A DNA stretch of 64,000 nucleotides from positions 11,203,037 to 11,267,036 of the forward strand of contig NC_037639.1 of the NCBI RefSeq assembly GCF_003254395.2, read 5' to 3'. The notes beneath the pieces are model-generated. The model did no database searches. It was given only the letters and a program-made list of their open reading frames with translations, and was not told the DNA's origin. Below, piece by piece: positions 50,339 through 64,000 of the stretch (positions within the stretch are counted from its first letter, which is position 1; every line of letters starts with the position of its first letter). Origin of the DNA: Apis mellifera (Eukaryota > Arthropoda > Insecta > Hymenoptera > Apidae). A program made the position numbers and the translations under genes.

Positions 50339-53300
50339 TCGCCGCTGCGCTTTTCATTACTCCATTTCCTTTCAATTGGAACTCGTTAAAAGGAGTCGGC
50401 GCGTTGTCTCGGCGGCTGGGAAGCTAAATTCGCGTTCTTCTTCGTCCGTGACGTCAACGGAGATATCGTCGACGAGATGGCCGGCGGATCAAACGTCCCT
50501 TGTCGCCGGCCTTTCGGTTTTGAAACGTTTGATTTTTTTCGATTCGTTTGATGAAATTGAAATTGTTCGTGTTGTCCTTTTCTTACTTCTTTCGCGAGGC
50601 AGGATTATTATTATTATTATTACGCGCGTTTCAAGAAGAAAGGTCGTGGTGAAAACACGGTTTCTGGAACGTTTCCTAATGCCAACGTTCCCGATAGATA
50701 GACCTTGAGTTATGCATCGACTCCTCTATTTATGCGCTCCCACGACGCGAGGCCTAAAAGTGGGACGATGCTTCTACGAGAGTTCGTTAGGACGAGCTCT
50801 CGTCTCGCGACTAACTTATTCGCGATCGAGCCTATCCGCGAGAGAATCGCAAACGAGATTTCTTTATTTCTCTCTTTCTCTCTCCCCGAAAGAAGGAAGA
50901 AAGAAATTCTCGCACGAATGGATTAATCGCGTCACGATAATGGCCGATCTTTCCAGCCGTCCAATCAAGTTGGATCCCCGATCCCCGTTCCAGCAACGTC
51001 GCTTCGCATCGCGCATTCCGATGTTCCCGAAGAAATTGTGAACGGCGGCCGTTTCGCGTGATTTCGCAGTCGTGGTGTGTTCCATTGCAGCGTTGGAAAC
51101 GTTGGCGCGACGCGAACGGAGCGGCGCGCGTAACATAATCCGCGTGACCGATTTTGCAATCAGGAACGAAAGTGCGCGGGGAATTGCCTCTTTATCGTAA
51201 TGGCGAAATTAATTTGAACCGCGTCTATCGTTAAACCGTGTCCGTGACAGACCCAACTATCGTAAAATATTCATAAAATTTACTCTTCTCTCCGCTAATT
51301 ATTTCCCACTCGGGGAATGTACGTATATGTTTGCATATACGATTCACGTTGCTTTTACACTTTCCCCGACGTGTCGGTGCGACCGTCTCGCCGCGATTTC
51401 GTCCATACCACTTTTACCGAGTAAACTTTTATCACCGGAACGATCGTCGAATTCGCGTGAAAGCTACTCGTCGTCGTTATCCCATCTCTCTGTCTCGAAC
51501 TGTGCATTTAAATCTGTTTCGAGTTTAATTACGTGGAAAAATGTTACTGCTCCGTTTATTCTCAGCGAAATAACGACGATGTAAAAATCTTCTCGTCTCT
51601 TCCCTTTTGTTCCGTCTATTGTTTCGACCTCGCGATCGTGTTCCTCCTTCCATCCGTCCAGTCCGTGGAAATAAAAATGGTTCACAGAGTAGCCAACCGG
51701 TTGTACCCTCCTAGGGTACGAGCTCGTTAAACCCGTCATTTCATCGTGGAGCGGATGCGCTCAAATCTGTTTCTCCGAATATCAATGTCCGCAGAGAAGA
51801 ACGTCGAAATAATTGGCGCTACATAGAAGTAGGGACAATGAACCTTTATTATCCGGCCGCACCAGTAGTTTCCTCCTATCCCCTAAACGGACCGATAAGC
51901 GTCCTACACCGCATGCGCGGCGCTGTTGCAGTGGAATAAGCCACTCACCGCCATTACGCACGGACAAGAAGCGCGCGGGTTATGCCACTTTCACGATCGA
52001 CGGGCCACGACCGGCCGGGGTGGATATTCGTTTCAGCCAGCCAAGCGAATTCCTAACCAGGTGATTATCGGGAGGTGCAAATATTCCGTGTTCGTGGCGC
52101 GGAATATCGAATGTACATATGTGTATATATACATATATGGGTATATATACTCCTTCCGTCGATCGTATTTTTTTCGTTTCCCCAAGAGTTGCGTCAAGAG
52201 TGGCGACCTCGATCAAAATTTCCGCGCGGAAAATTTTCGAGCGTAAACTTTTCCATTCCACGATTTCTGCTGCTTTGTTTCGTTTCTTCCACGTATACGT
52301 GTCGTTAGACGGACGGATATGTGACACATTCGCGATAGAAGATAAATAAAACGAAAATCGACGCTGGGAAAGTTACAGTTGGATAAAATATCTTTGCAAG
52401 GATGGATAATTGCTGATAATCCTTTTTTTCTTTCCTCGTTCTTTCCGCCGCGATACAATGGACGGATTCATCTGGATTTGACCGAGATCGCGCGCGAACG
52501 ACGCGACGCGATGGGAAGAGCGGCGATGACACGGTTTGCGTAATCGAACCGTTAATTGAAAATGTTGGATGCCGCGTGCGGTCTCGCAATAAGGCGAGTG
52601 ATCGGTGCATTCGAGGGACTCGTGTCGCGCTCGTGCCGTCTCCGATATTATTTCGTTCGAGTCACCAAGTTCGACACGAAGCAGAGCCATGCGCCGATTC
52701 TCGTTTATATTTATACCACGATCTAAAAGCAACCAAAAGAAAAGGAAAACCATCCTCCTCTCGTCCGAGCGTTGACCCACGGACCTCTCCGTGGTGATCC
52801 GTCCCATGCGTCGGCACATTCATAGACCGAGCTGTTTTCCTTTCTTACCTCGACTGCGTCCTACCTCCGGCCGCTTCAGCCCTCGAGGCTACTCGTCATC
52901 GTAAAAAAGACAATGCCCTGGAGATGAGCCAAGACTTTGAGCCTATAGATTCTCCCCCCTCTCTCTCTCTCTCTCTCTTTCGTTGGAGCGCAGCTACCTA
53001 TCGCGTGGTAGACAGAATATCCCCCACCTTCCGTGTCGTCAATTCCTCCGACACACGCGTGTCATGCCTTCGATTTCTTCCTTCTTCGTCTCTTTCACCT
53101 CTTCTTCTTTCTCTTCCTTTTCTTCTCCTTCCTTCTCCCCTTTCTCTTCTTCTTTTTTTCTCCTTCCTCCTTTTTGTCCGCCGTCGCACAGCTCGTGGAG
53201 TGGAGTAACCGCGATTCTATCGAGTTCGTGACGGTCGTCGATCCGTCGTACAAAAGGCCAAGACCATCTGCTGGCAGACACACGTGTGCCAAGTCGAGCG

Positions 53301-53443
53301 TATCGCGGTAAAACTGATCGCTACTTTCCCTCGGTCTCTTCGTCTCCGATCACGTCGATGTCGTCCGCCGCCTATCCTTCTCTCTCTCTCTCTTTTTCTT
53401 CATCACCTCGAAGAGATAAATTCTCTTCCAGCGACGACAATCA

Positions 53444-53468
53444 TCTCTCTCTCTCTCTCTCTCTCTCT
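53444..53468. repeat. (TC)n microsatellite
   Basis: About twelve TC units in a wider pyrimidine-rich stretch (52960-53470). Confidence 0.9.
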
Positions 53469-54542
53469 ATTCCCTTTCGTTATCGCTCGCGTTCGCTCCG
53501 GAAACGTTCCATCACTTTCTACGCACGGATCACGGCTCACCCGTCGTGGTCGCTGATTCCGCTGGAGCTAGAAAACTGGGTTGCGCTTCGCTATCTTGGA
53601 GATGGTTCGAAGATACAAGGGGAAAGTGTGTAAAACGGGGGATGGGGGAAAAAAAGAAAGAGGATACGCGAGGAGGGGAACGATCTCTCAAAACGATCGC
53701 CATCTAAGACGAGTACGCCAAGTTTTTTCGCAACCCAGATCCTTCCAAGAGCGAATCGTTGCGTCCAATTTTCACGTTCTCCGCGTGATGATGACTGGCC
53801 GTGAAAACGGAGCGGACGCTTGAATCGCTTTCATTGATTTTATCCACCACGTTCGACCACGCCACTTTCTATCGCTCGGGAATGCGCTCGTTTTATTTTC
53901 ACCGGCTCCCTCCCTCCCTCTCTCTCCCCCCGATCGATCGAGGCTGGCAAAGGGGGTGTCCCGGAAGAAGCAATCCCTTATCACCCGCGTCCAACTTTTG
54001 TTTACCCGGTTGTTTGCCCAACGACAAACGCGATCAGACTCCAACTATTGGATTAAACGCGATCCCATCGCCATGGAAACCGGGTCAAGGATGTTATTAT
54101 TAGATTCCTCGAGAGGGATGCGCCGGGAAGAAATTTCCACGCCACCCCTTTCTTCTTTTCCCTCTCGTCCGGAGGAAGGGCAGGAAAGGCGGCAGCCGTT
54201 CCTCCTTCTCCTCCTTCTCCTTCTCCCTCTCTCTTCGCCGTGGAGGGTGGAGTATTATAACGCGGTTATCTTCTCGACAAGCTCGTTCGCGATGATGAAA
54301 TTTCACGATGAGCTTCGTTTACGAGCTCCACCACCGAGCGACACTCGATAAAATCGTACTTCGCATCGAGGGGGCCCGAAACACCGACGAATAAGATACG
54401 AGAGATAAGAAGTTGGAACGGAAGAATTGAAAATTCGATAAAACGGCGGGGGGGGGGGGACGGTTACCGCATGCTCCTCCTCGCTTCGAGAATCGCATTA
54501 TCCTCGAATCGAAATGTTTCGAGGTGAACGAGTATGCGTGTG

Positions 54543-54574
54543 TTTCTTTCTTTCTTTCTTTCTTTCTTTTTTTT
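54543..54574. repeat. (CTTT)n array running into poly-T
   Basis: Six TTTC-type units then a T run. Confidence 0.85.
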
Positions 54575-55310
54575 CTCTCCTCCCTCTATTTTCTTCTTTC
54601 GAGGATTATTAGTCGACCAGTCCTTTCGATTAATGCGCCGTAAAATCACGTGAAAGGAAGTGAAATTCCGCAGCGGTATTATCCAATTTCGCTGACAATC
54701 GTCAGCCGTGGCATTAAATGGCCGCGTTTCTAATAGCGCTGCCACCGATTTCCGGCCGCCGCGGCTCCCCTTCCCTCTTCCGCCCCTACTCACTCTACCT
54801 ACGTATTCTAACACGGAAGCTCGTTGCCTGCCCCGTTTCTTTCGCGGTAAATTGCGCATTGTCCACCGACCGTCTCCCCTATTTTTTTCTTTTTCTTCTT
54901 CTTTTTTTTTTCCCCACTTCACCTTTGACGACGTGGAGGAGGAGATGTTAGTGATCCGCATTCTCCTTACCTTTGTCCTTTGTCGCGAATTCTAATCTAT
55001 CCACTTGAAAAGAGGAGAGAAAGAGAAAAAAAGGAGAGGGAAAATTGTTCAAAAGTGACAACGATACACACTGTATGCAAATAACGGATTCTCCTTGAGC
55101 CCGTCAGCTCTGAATTATCGCTTTGTTAATGCTCGTCGCCGATGAGTCCTCGATGCCATTATTCGATTCGTCGACGATCAAAATTTGCAATTTATGAATG
55201 CCGCGCATTGTTTTTTAGAAAAAAAAAAACGCCGAGTGATTTTATCGACGCAACTTCGCTCGCATTTTACGTCTTTGAATAAATCGCGTGAATATTGCAG
55301 GCCGCGGTTC

Positions 55311-55331
55311 ATATATATATATATATATATA
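55311..55331. repeat. (AT)n microsatellite
   Basis: About ten AT units. Confidence 0.9.
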
Positions 55332-58285
55332 CATACTCGGAGCGGCGGTGAAAGAACGGTTTAAAGAAACGTTCAGCCTCCAAGCTATACGTACTTAGCT
55401 ATAGGTCTATTTCGCCTATGTTATATACCGTGCCACGGTGTAATGAGATTTCATTTGTAATCGCGGTGGAATGCGGCGTACCGGAGCGGCAATTTTATTC
55501 GATATCACAATGCCAAACGAGGACATCTGGTTCCTCTTTCGTTGACATTTACCACGCCACGACATAAATAACCGGGAGAGTCCACTCTCTGTGTCGGAAT
55601 TAATTGACTGCCCAAACCGGCCTCCTCTTTAAACTATGAATAGCGCCCCAAATGACTTCTTTCGCAAGCTTTGCTGCACGTTTTAATTGCTCGCTCCACG
55701 GATCCTGGATACAATACACGTTTTCTCGTCCCGCGAGTTGTACGTACGTACATATTACGTATATATTTATTTCTTTTCCGATCGTAATCCTTTCAAAGGA
55801 GCAACGTTTTTCAACAAAGATTTTTTTATTTAAAATAGTTTCCATCTCTGAAGAACCAACCTGTGTCAAATTTACTCTTGAAGAAACGTAGCCAGGGAAA
55901 TCCCATTCTGCATGTATTAAACGTAACTGTACCGTGGTCCGTGGATGTAATACGTATGTATAACGTATGTATGCAAATACATATACGCGTGTAAGTCCTC
56001 GAGCGTAAATTCCTTGTGTGTATATCTTTTGAAAATATCATCGGTTTCCATAAATCTTTCCGGCGCCTTAGAGTTTCGAAAAAAATATCGTCTGTCTTCG
56101 TCGGATACAATTTATAAGATTGTTTCCATCTTCTTCTCTCTTTATCTTCTTTTTTTCTTTTCTTTTTTTTTTTTTTTTCAAGTCTGAGGATAAATTCATA
56201 CGATTAATATTCATGATTTTCGTCAAATTACGTTGCTTACTTTTTTCATTTGTCAAAACAAGGCCGCGGATGGGATAATAAAAATTCAAAAGATCGTGGC
56301 AAATTTAATTAACGCGTGTCACACGTGTATCTCTCTAATACACGTTTAAAATCATTACCCACAATGCCAACAAGGTATAAAAATAATGCGCGCATAAAAT
56401 TTCATCATGATTGTTCATGGTTGTTACATCTTCTTCAACGGCGAAATAATGGAATAACAAAAAAAAAAATTTCAATCTTCGATGCGTTCAATCACGTTCA
56501 AAATATCTAACAGCAGAATTGCGATATATATATATATAAAAATACGCGCATCGCTCGTAACAATTTCCATATTCTTTAACGCGAAAGAATATGAAAAACA
56601 TATATAGCGAAAGAAAAAGAATTCCAATCTTAAATACATCTTAAATTATCTAATAATTCGAAATCGTTATTTACAATACAACAAACTATAAAAAAAAAAA
56701 AACAAAAATATATTCAAATCACCTGATATACACGTTCCAATATAATTATCATCCGCAACGAAACTATAAAAAGAAGAAAAAAAAAACACGCATACTAAAT
56801 CATAATCGCTCAGGTCGTAAAATACCTTTTCGAAACCTGAAGTGAAGAAAAAAAAAATAAAAAAATAGTATGACCAGTCCCAAACAGTGCCAGAAGCAAC
56901 CCCCCTCGAGGGACCGACTAGTTTCAAGCCCGTAGACCGATCCACGCTTCCAAAAAGGATCGACTATTTTATGCCCAAAGCCAGACGATCCGGTCACGAG
57001 GGACAAAGACCCGAAAGTCGTCGAAACGGGCGTACACTCACGCACACACATACACGATATCCTTGATCCTGGCTCGGTAATGGAACGCGATCAGAAACGC
57101 GATCAGAGGTTTGGCAAGGGAACGAGGCCAGCGAAAGGATATCGTACACACGCGGTCCGAGGTACAAACGTGCCGCGTTTTCCCATTGGTCGTTGGCCAT
57201 CGGCCGACTCAGCCAGACACGGCGTCGCCCGCGGTTTACGTCCCCGATTACATCACCACGCCACGATGTTCCGCTCCCCCTCTTTGATAAACCGATCGCG
57301 ACGCTTTGCGTTACGTTTCGTTACGCGTAAACACGTAATTCGGTCGATCTGACGATCCAGATGATGGAACGAAAAGTGTGGTTCGAGCGGGAAGATTAAG
57401 GTATTTTTTCGTTCGAATGATCGTATCGATAATAGAAAGAAATATCTCTCGTAATTCTAGAGAAAAGTGTGTAAGAAAGATACGTATATGGATAGGTTAA
57501 AGATATACGATTCTGGCGATATATAAATAATTTCGCGTGGGAATGGTTGTTTCACGATGGAGCGATATCTGTACGTTTTATTTTTTTATTTAAAATAGTA
57601 GAAGAAATGCCGAGAAGAATTTTGCGAGCGGCTGTACGCGTGTATCCATTAGAAATACGTTTCCCTGAACGGGAGACCTTGAATGGTGAGCGGTTGTAAT
57701 ATCGCGTTGGATCGCCGTTGTCCCGTTTCTTCTGAGCCTTGATTTTTCTCGCTTCACGCCTTCTAGTAGTGAGTTAGTGGAACGAGGCGATCCAAGGAAA
57801 TTGCTACGATTCGATCGTTTCCTCGTGGAAGAGATTTCCATCCCGAGGTTAAAACCGTTTGGATTAGATGGAAAGTTGAGAAATTTTGAGCGGCTGCGTT
57901 TCAATGGACGATGCATTTTTATTTTCGCGAAAGAGGTCGCGAGAGAGAATTCTGTTTTGTATTAACGCGAATGAATATTTCTATATATATATATATATAT
58001 GTATATACACTCGAGTATATCGCGTGAGAGAAAAGAATTGAGCGAGTTGAAAGGATTTTGCATTTTTCATACGTTTCGTTAGATCTAAAAATACACGCCC
58101 GCGAGTATTTATGCATGCGTCCGCGATAGAGATAAAAGCTTCGAAAAATCCGTGCGCCGTGTCCGGCCGTGAGAAATGGCGGAGGGTGGAGAGAAATGGC
58201 GTAGGGATATAAAGATCGTCGAGGTGGGATGACTCGCGGAAGATGGTATCGCCGATGACACGTCCGCTGACCGGCGCATCGCCTC

Positions 58286-58325
58286 GAAACGAAACGAAAC
58301 GAAACGAAACGAAACGAAACGAAAC
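58286..58325. repeat. (GAAAC)8 pentanucleotide array
   Basis: Eight perfect GAAAC units, the longest perfect pentamer array in the window. The lack of substitutions suggests recent expansion and likely length polymorphism. Confidence 0.95.
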
Positions 58326-60329
58326 GTGAACCACTATTCCACTCCTCCGCTTCGTCCTCTCCACACTTTCCATCTTATCTCGGCGAGGAACAGAAGTCAG
58401 CAGGCGCCAGCTGCCGTGTGTACGTTATTCACAACTCGTCCGGAACATTGTCGTAACCGGAACACCGTCGAATCGTATTTTCAAAAGTGATAATACGACG
58501 TATCAATAACGCGACCCATGGCGACGTCATTCGCACGTTTTCGCATTTCGGTTCCACGGTTCTTGTCTTACGACGGTGTATTACAAGAATCGCGTGTCGA
58601 TTCCTGGCACGTTGCTGCATTATTCATACATTTTCGCGTATGTGAATCGCCCCATCTCGTTTACGTAGAAATTGTACACCGCCGTCTGGAGAGGAGAGAG
58701 AGGAGGAGGAGGAGGAGCAAAGGCAAATCTCGATTCTGTCGCCGTGTCGAATTTTTATCGAGCAGGAAATCCGTGGATTCGCTCACGTCTAGGTTTAGGT
58801 TTTGCAATTAAACTCGTGATGCACGCGCTTTTTTTAGAAGATCGTTTCGAATCGTTCGCCTAGGCTCTCGAACCAGAAGGAATCTGCCAAGCCGGCCGCA
58901 ACCGGTTGACGATCGTCCTAGAAATAAAAGATTCGGTTTCGAATTCGGGCCCGGCGAACCCGATCTGACCAATTCCTTTTTTTCTCCTTATGCATATATA
59001 TATATATATTGTAACACGCGCGAAACGAGATTACGTGGGGTTCGAAACTGTACGCTCGCCAGTCCGAAGGTCGGCTTTCGTAATTCCCCCCGGATCGACG
59101 AGGCGATCGGGGCCGATAGAAGCCGAGCTTATTGTCGCTTTTCTTGAAATCTCGAGGAATGATACGCCACGCCCACGAGCTTTTGCCGCTGGATTGATTA
59201 AAAAGCTTCGGCTTTTGACGCGAGTAATACGACGGTTCTTTAAAACTTTTTCGTTTTCTCGCGTGTCGAGAATAGAAATTAGGCCAATCGAGAAAATTGT
59301 CCGCAATTGTCGAGTTCGGTGAATGGAACGATCGATCGAACGATCGAAAAGAACTGAAAGAATTAAAATTTATCGATCGATTTCGAGTTTCCAATACCTC
59401 TACTACTCTCTTCGATTCTGGTGCAATGTTGATACGTCAAATTCGATGAGAGAGTTATACAGCTTCGTGAAAAGTTTTCCGTCACGTCGAAATGCGGGCG
59501 AATAATAACCGAGATCTTCGAGAAGAGGATTCGTTATAGAAAACTTGGAAGAATCGTCTTCCGTCGTATAAATATATTCCATCCTCGGTTACTTTCCATC
59601 TTAAAATATCGAAAATTGTACTTTTCCCTGAAAGAGAGGAACGGCAAACGAGCCCCCCTCCCTCCCTCCGGCCTCTTTATTCCACATCGAGCTAATATAT
59701 TCTATACAGTTCGCTCGTTCCTACATCCGTTTGCTGTTTACCTTGCAACGACGTTCTATTTGCGTCCCGTTCGCGTCCCGTTGCCGCGATATAGTAGCGA
59801 GGTAAAAGCGGAGCATCGGTTTTTACACAGCTGGAGGGACAAGTCCTCTGTCTTTTTGTCGCCGCCGTGCCTCCAACGGGGTGTGAAAGCAAAAGCAACG
59901 CAAAACACCGTACTCTCCTTTCTCCCTTGAACCGTGGTCGAGAATATCTAAGAAAAGGAGGACGATCGGGAGTAAAAGTTTTGCTCGGATCGAACCGTGG
60001 CCACAGAAGAAGGATCCTCCGTTTCGCCCCCTCCTCCCCTTTCCGTGTAATTAGAGCGGTTTTTTTACACCCGCGGCGAGAGTAGAGGCCGCCCAACTAA
60101 TTGCAACGATTAATAACAATTTATCGTATAAATATATTCATGATGCAATTTGACGGAAACTTTGGTAACTTCGGTCTTCTTTTTCAAAACGACGATATAT
60201 TTTATAACATATTTCGTTATCGTCACTCTTATATGTATTTTTTTTTTTTTTTCGTTGTTTAGATAATGCATCGAGTGCGGTTTACAATTTATCTAAACAA
60301 GCAAAGTGCAAAGTACGGTTTCAGAAATT

Positions 60330-60377
60330 AAAAAAAAAAAAAGAAAGAAAGAAAGAAAGAAATAAAGAAAGAAAAAG
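60330..60377. repeat. Poly-A and (GAAA)n array
   Basis: An A run followed by GAAA units with one interruption (AATAAAG). Confidence 0.9.
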
Positions 60378-63090
60378 TATATACGTTTTCCCGTCTCCAA
60401 TTTTCACCGGTTTTTCCTCGTAGTTGGGCATTGTTGAATGTTTCTGATTCAACACGCCATATTCGCGACGAATTCTCGCCGACCGATTCATAAATTCGGC
60501 GTTGGGCCAAGTGGCCGAGATATCGAAATCGAAAATGCGGGTACATTTCCACGATGGAAATAAACATTTCGCGAAATCCAGGGTGACTTAGAAGAAAGAA
60601 AGAAAGCCATGGAAAATCACGGTAAAGGACGGATTGTGTACACAAGGGGACGGATTCGAGAAAGATCGAAACGTATTGACAGACTTTGGCAGACTTTGGA
60701 TAGGATAAACGCGATGTTTGGGTATTTTGCAAATTTCAGCGATATTGCGACATTTGTTCAACATTCTGCTCTCTGGATGTAATTATTCATATTTTATGCA
60801 ATAGTTTCTTTCCTTTTTTCTTTTTTTTTTTTTGATGTAAAAGTCCATTTATTATCGAAACTTATGAATATCGATTATTACGAATTATTACGCGTATTTT
60901 TAACGAGCGTATATCAGATCCAATATTATCCAATAATTTTCCTACTTTTTCTATTCTAGGATATAATTGAACGTGATTAATTCGAGTTGAATATGCATGA
61001 CGACAGATACAAACGATGCACTGTAATACTATTCGCAGCCCTTGCGCGTAATCATTGCGAATGATTAGCCACGAAGGAATTCATCCATCGGTCGCTTTTG
61101 GCACGATTTTCGCGCGTTGCATCATTTCAAGCGAAAATCTGAAAAGTCGTTTTGTTAAATATTATTCCAACGCGCGTACTAGCGTATTTACAACGGTCTC
61201 GAGACATCTAGAACGATACAACGGCTTAAGACTTACCAAGAATCGTTCCACAACAAACAAATCTCCATTCGTTTCCAATTTTAAACGTTCTTCGAGACGA
61301 GTCGAATTGATTCAATGACGGAGCCGCCTTTAATTTCGCCAAATTTCGAAAGGTGGACGCGTTAACGATGCCCCGCGTTTTCGATAACTCCCCTGAATAA
61401 CGCCATTGGAAATGGCGAAACAAAGACGCGCAAGCTGGAAACTGGTAATTTTCGACTGGAATCGTGCGGATTGATCGGCGTAATTAGATATAATGGGCGA
61501 GCATCCGCCGGCTCGTTTGTTTCTCTCTTTGTTGTCGTTGCGTCATCGCGTTGCATTTCACATCGCGTTCTCCTCGCGAATAGAAAATGGCCTCGCGGAT
61601 TAAACGGCCAGTCATGCACACCACGGGACGCAGTACGCGGGCGCAAAGCGTATTGTTCCACGCGCGTCCAAGACGTTTTCCCTTACGTAACGCACCGTTC
61701 CGCTGGAAACGGAATGTCGGGATGTTATCCTGAAAAATATCGTTGTCACGATCTGTGTCTACGTGTTATGGAAAGAATTTCTGTGTAAATATTTTCAGCG
61801 TTGACACGCACTTGCGTAGTCATCGATCAGGGTAATTCCTGATCATCTCGTGAGAAAAAAAAAAGGAAGAAAAGAGGGGAAAGGAACAATATATATATAT
61901 ATATTGAATAGAGGAGATCGGAAAATTATTGATACAAAGATTAAAAATCGTTGGAATGCGAATTGAAACACACTTTTGAAAAAAAAAACACGCACGCACG
62001 CGCACACACTCGTCTTATAATTCGAAATCACTGTACCGTTTCGAAACTCTTAAAACAACTTGTGTATTTTGTTACTATAATTGTAGAGAGAAAAAAATCT
62101 TAAGGAATCATAAATCTTAAGAGGAAGAGAAAACACGGAGAAATATATATATAAAATACACGCGTATATTTATACATACATTAAGTGGGTGGGCACGTAT
62201 ATGACACATGTTCATAATTTTCTGGTACTAACGAACGTCTTATATAACAGTTGCCGCAACGCAAGAGAGATCCTCCCGTTGTCCTTCTTTCTTCGACATC
62301 GCGAAGAAAAAAAAATATTTTTCCATAAAAATATTCCGCGTTAATGTCGTTCCATTACCACCAAGTATCCTCTACTCGCGCTATATTTCTTTCGCGCGGA
62401 TAAATAATTTCTTTATTCCTCGAATACTGGTTGGCCGAACGGTGTTAAAAAAAATGTCTGATACCGCGGGATTATCGATGGAGGAGGAGGAGGAGGGGGG
62501 TGAAATGATACGTAGATTGTTGTGACAGTGTTTACAAATAGTCAACGAGATGGTGCGGAAGATAGCGGGCGTGGATTGCAAATGTTTGTTCAGAGCCGGT
62601 TACGTTTAGCTCCGCCTTTCCTTGCGAGAATTCCCCCTTCCCCCCCTTCGAATACAGTCGAAAACAGAAGCGAGGTCAAGCCCGATCATCCGTATCAATC
62701 GACTCTTTATTCTTTTTTTTTCTCTCTTCTTTCGTCGATTTTCTTCGTTTTCGATCGACAATTAAATCCATCGATCGATAGCTGTATAAAAGAAACGGAC
62801 TCGATCGACTTATTTCACCGTAGCAACGAAAATGCTGAGAATTTTTGAAATTTTTCTCCAAACTCTTCGAGCTTGAAAAATAAAATGTTCACATTCGCGA
62901 TTGTGCGATCGAAAATGGCGGAAATAGGTGTGCAGGCTCGGTGATCGGATTGATCGCGACTGTTTGACGACTGGATGTTGAGACCGGCGTTCGACGCACG
63001 GGGCGATTTGCTGCGTGAAAGAACATAACGTATGCGACGCGTGCTGAAAATTGAGAGTGACGCACGTCGTAAATCATCGACATTGTCACA

Positions 63091-63125
63091 AGATCGTAAT
63101 TCTATATTCTCGAGAATTACGATCT
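63091..63125. repeat. Perfect 13-bp inverted repeat
   Basis: Arms AGATCGTAATTCT and AGAATTACGATCT separated by nine bases. The arms are non-repetitive, so this is the least likely of the hairpins here to be simple-sequence noise. No flanking target duplication or open frame was seen. Confidence 0.85.
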
Positions 63126-64000
63126 AAAAATAATGTGTGTTCATGTGCACACGATGTGTGTTCGATCGAGTATCGAGCTTATCTTCGACTCGTCGTTCGA
63201 TCTTCTCTCACGAGTCTGTCACGAGAGCGTTTTCACCCAACTGTTCCTCTCTCTCTCTCTCTCTGATATATTTTATATCTCATATCTTATATATCTCCGC
63301 GTAAGAGATCCGATTCCGAAGATGTTCGTATCGCCTCGTAAAAACCAGAGGATTTACTCTTTTACGTAATCGTGAGCATGCGGCGGTCTGCAACACACGC
63401 TCGGCAGGGTAATTCGAGAATGCTTTATTCGTTTTATTCGCTTTATCGCGAGGACGATTCGATTGACTGATTTCGAAAGGTTAAGAGAATAATATGGAGG
63501 AATATAGGCGTCCCATATGGACGCCGAATTTCTCCATTCGTCGGAACATTTTTAATGACGGGAAAAAAAGAAAAATCGATAAATGTACGTCGAGTTTTAC
63601 GTTCTCGAATTTTAAAGAGGAATTTTATGAGGAGCGCGAGCAAGGGGAGTGAGTCAGTGCGCGATGGAAATAAGACGACAAAAATATCGATGAAACTTCT
63701 TTTTAGTCGATTCGAAGATTGCTTCGATGCCCCCAATTTTCCCTTTCCTCGATTTTCGTGACATTTTTTTTTACTACTTATATAGATCATCATCATCTAC
63801 GCCTTCGATTTTTCTCGGATATCCGTCGAGGTATATGCAATTCGACGAAAACGAATCGCAAGGCGAGTTATAAAATCTAGATAAGAATCTCGGCGATTTG
63901 CTACGGCGGTAATTAGAGGGAAAGCATGGACGAGAGGCGTTAATAATAACCCGAGCGAGGGAAGGGAATCCACGTAACTTTTTTTATAATGGGATAATCG

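Larger units (their letters stand above)
49023..64000. other. Presumed intronic or intergenic sequence, right part
   Basis: No coding exon supported on either strand. Contains the hairpins at 50314-50338 and 63091-63125, CT-rich tracts (52960-52980, 53444-53468), CTTT, TA, GAAAC and GAAA arrays, and many short open frames with Arg- and Ser-rich composition typical of translated CpG-rich non-coding DNA. Confidence 0.5.

Noticed and set aside
58286..58325. GAAAC array considered as telomere-type repeat
   Set aside because: The insect telomere unit is TTAGG; this is a short internal microsatellite.

Overview
The window looks like nuclear DNA of an arthropod, most likely a hymenopteran such as a bee. 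Most of it is moderately GC-rich, full of CpG, low in transposons and dense in microsatellites (TA, GGT, TCCTC, GAAAC, poly-T). A sharply AT-rich block at about 22.6-28.6 kb carries compact genes. Genes have GT-AG introns, mostly short, and AATAAA poly(A) signals. The species call is inference. I see no bacterial, plasmid or CRISPR features, no recognisable transposon coding sequence, no rRNA and no tRNA I could support.

Layout: (1) 1-15.6 kb has no coding exon I can support; it holds simple repeats and a diverged tandem duplication at 5.25-5.58 kb. (2) 15,639-18,884 (+) is a complete eight-exon otopetrin-type proton channel gene. (3) 19-23 kb is non-coding. (4) 23.4-28.1 kb is a dense AT-rich cluster: the cullin-ligase RING protein Rbx1/Roc1 (-), the ESCRT-II subunit SNF8/VPS22 (+, intronless), divergent from Rbx1 with a perfect DRE-type TATCGATA in the shared promoter, and a seven-exon coiled-coil protein resembling the centriole distal-appendage protein SCLT1 (-). 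(5) 28,608-31,111 (-) is a complete seven-exon RIB43A-domain gene (RIBC2-like, a protein of the ciliary microtubule doublet). (6) 34,424-34,778 (+) is a first coding exon whose end matches the start of a class-V aminotransferase-like (PLP) family; its next exon is not in the window, so the remaining 29 kb is probably its first intron plus unknown regulatory DNA. (7) 34.8-64 kb is otherwise non-coding as far as I can see.

The most interesting point is the tandem pair of ciliary genes (RIBC2-like, then the SCLT1-like gene). Each has a sequence resembling the RFX-factor X-box upstream of its start codon: a perfect GTTGCC half-site plus core about 90 bp upstream of RIBC2, and a near-complete X-box about 360 bp upstream of the SCLT1-like gene. 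All exon joins given here were checked by hand for reading phase and give uninterrupted proteins. No database search was run.
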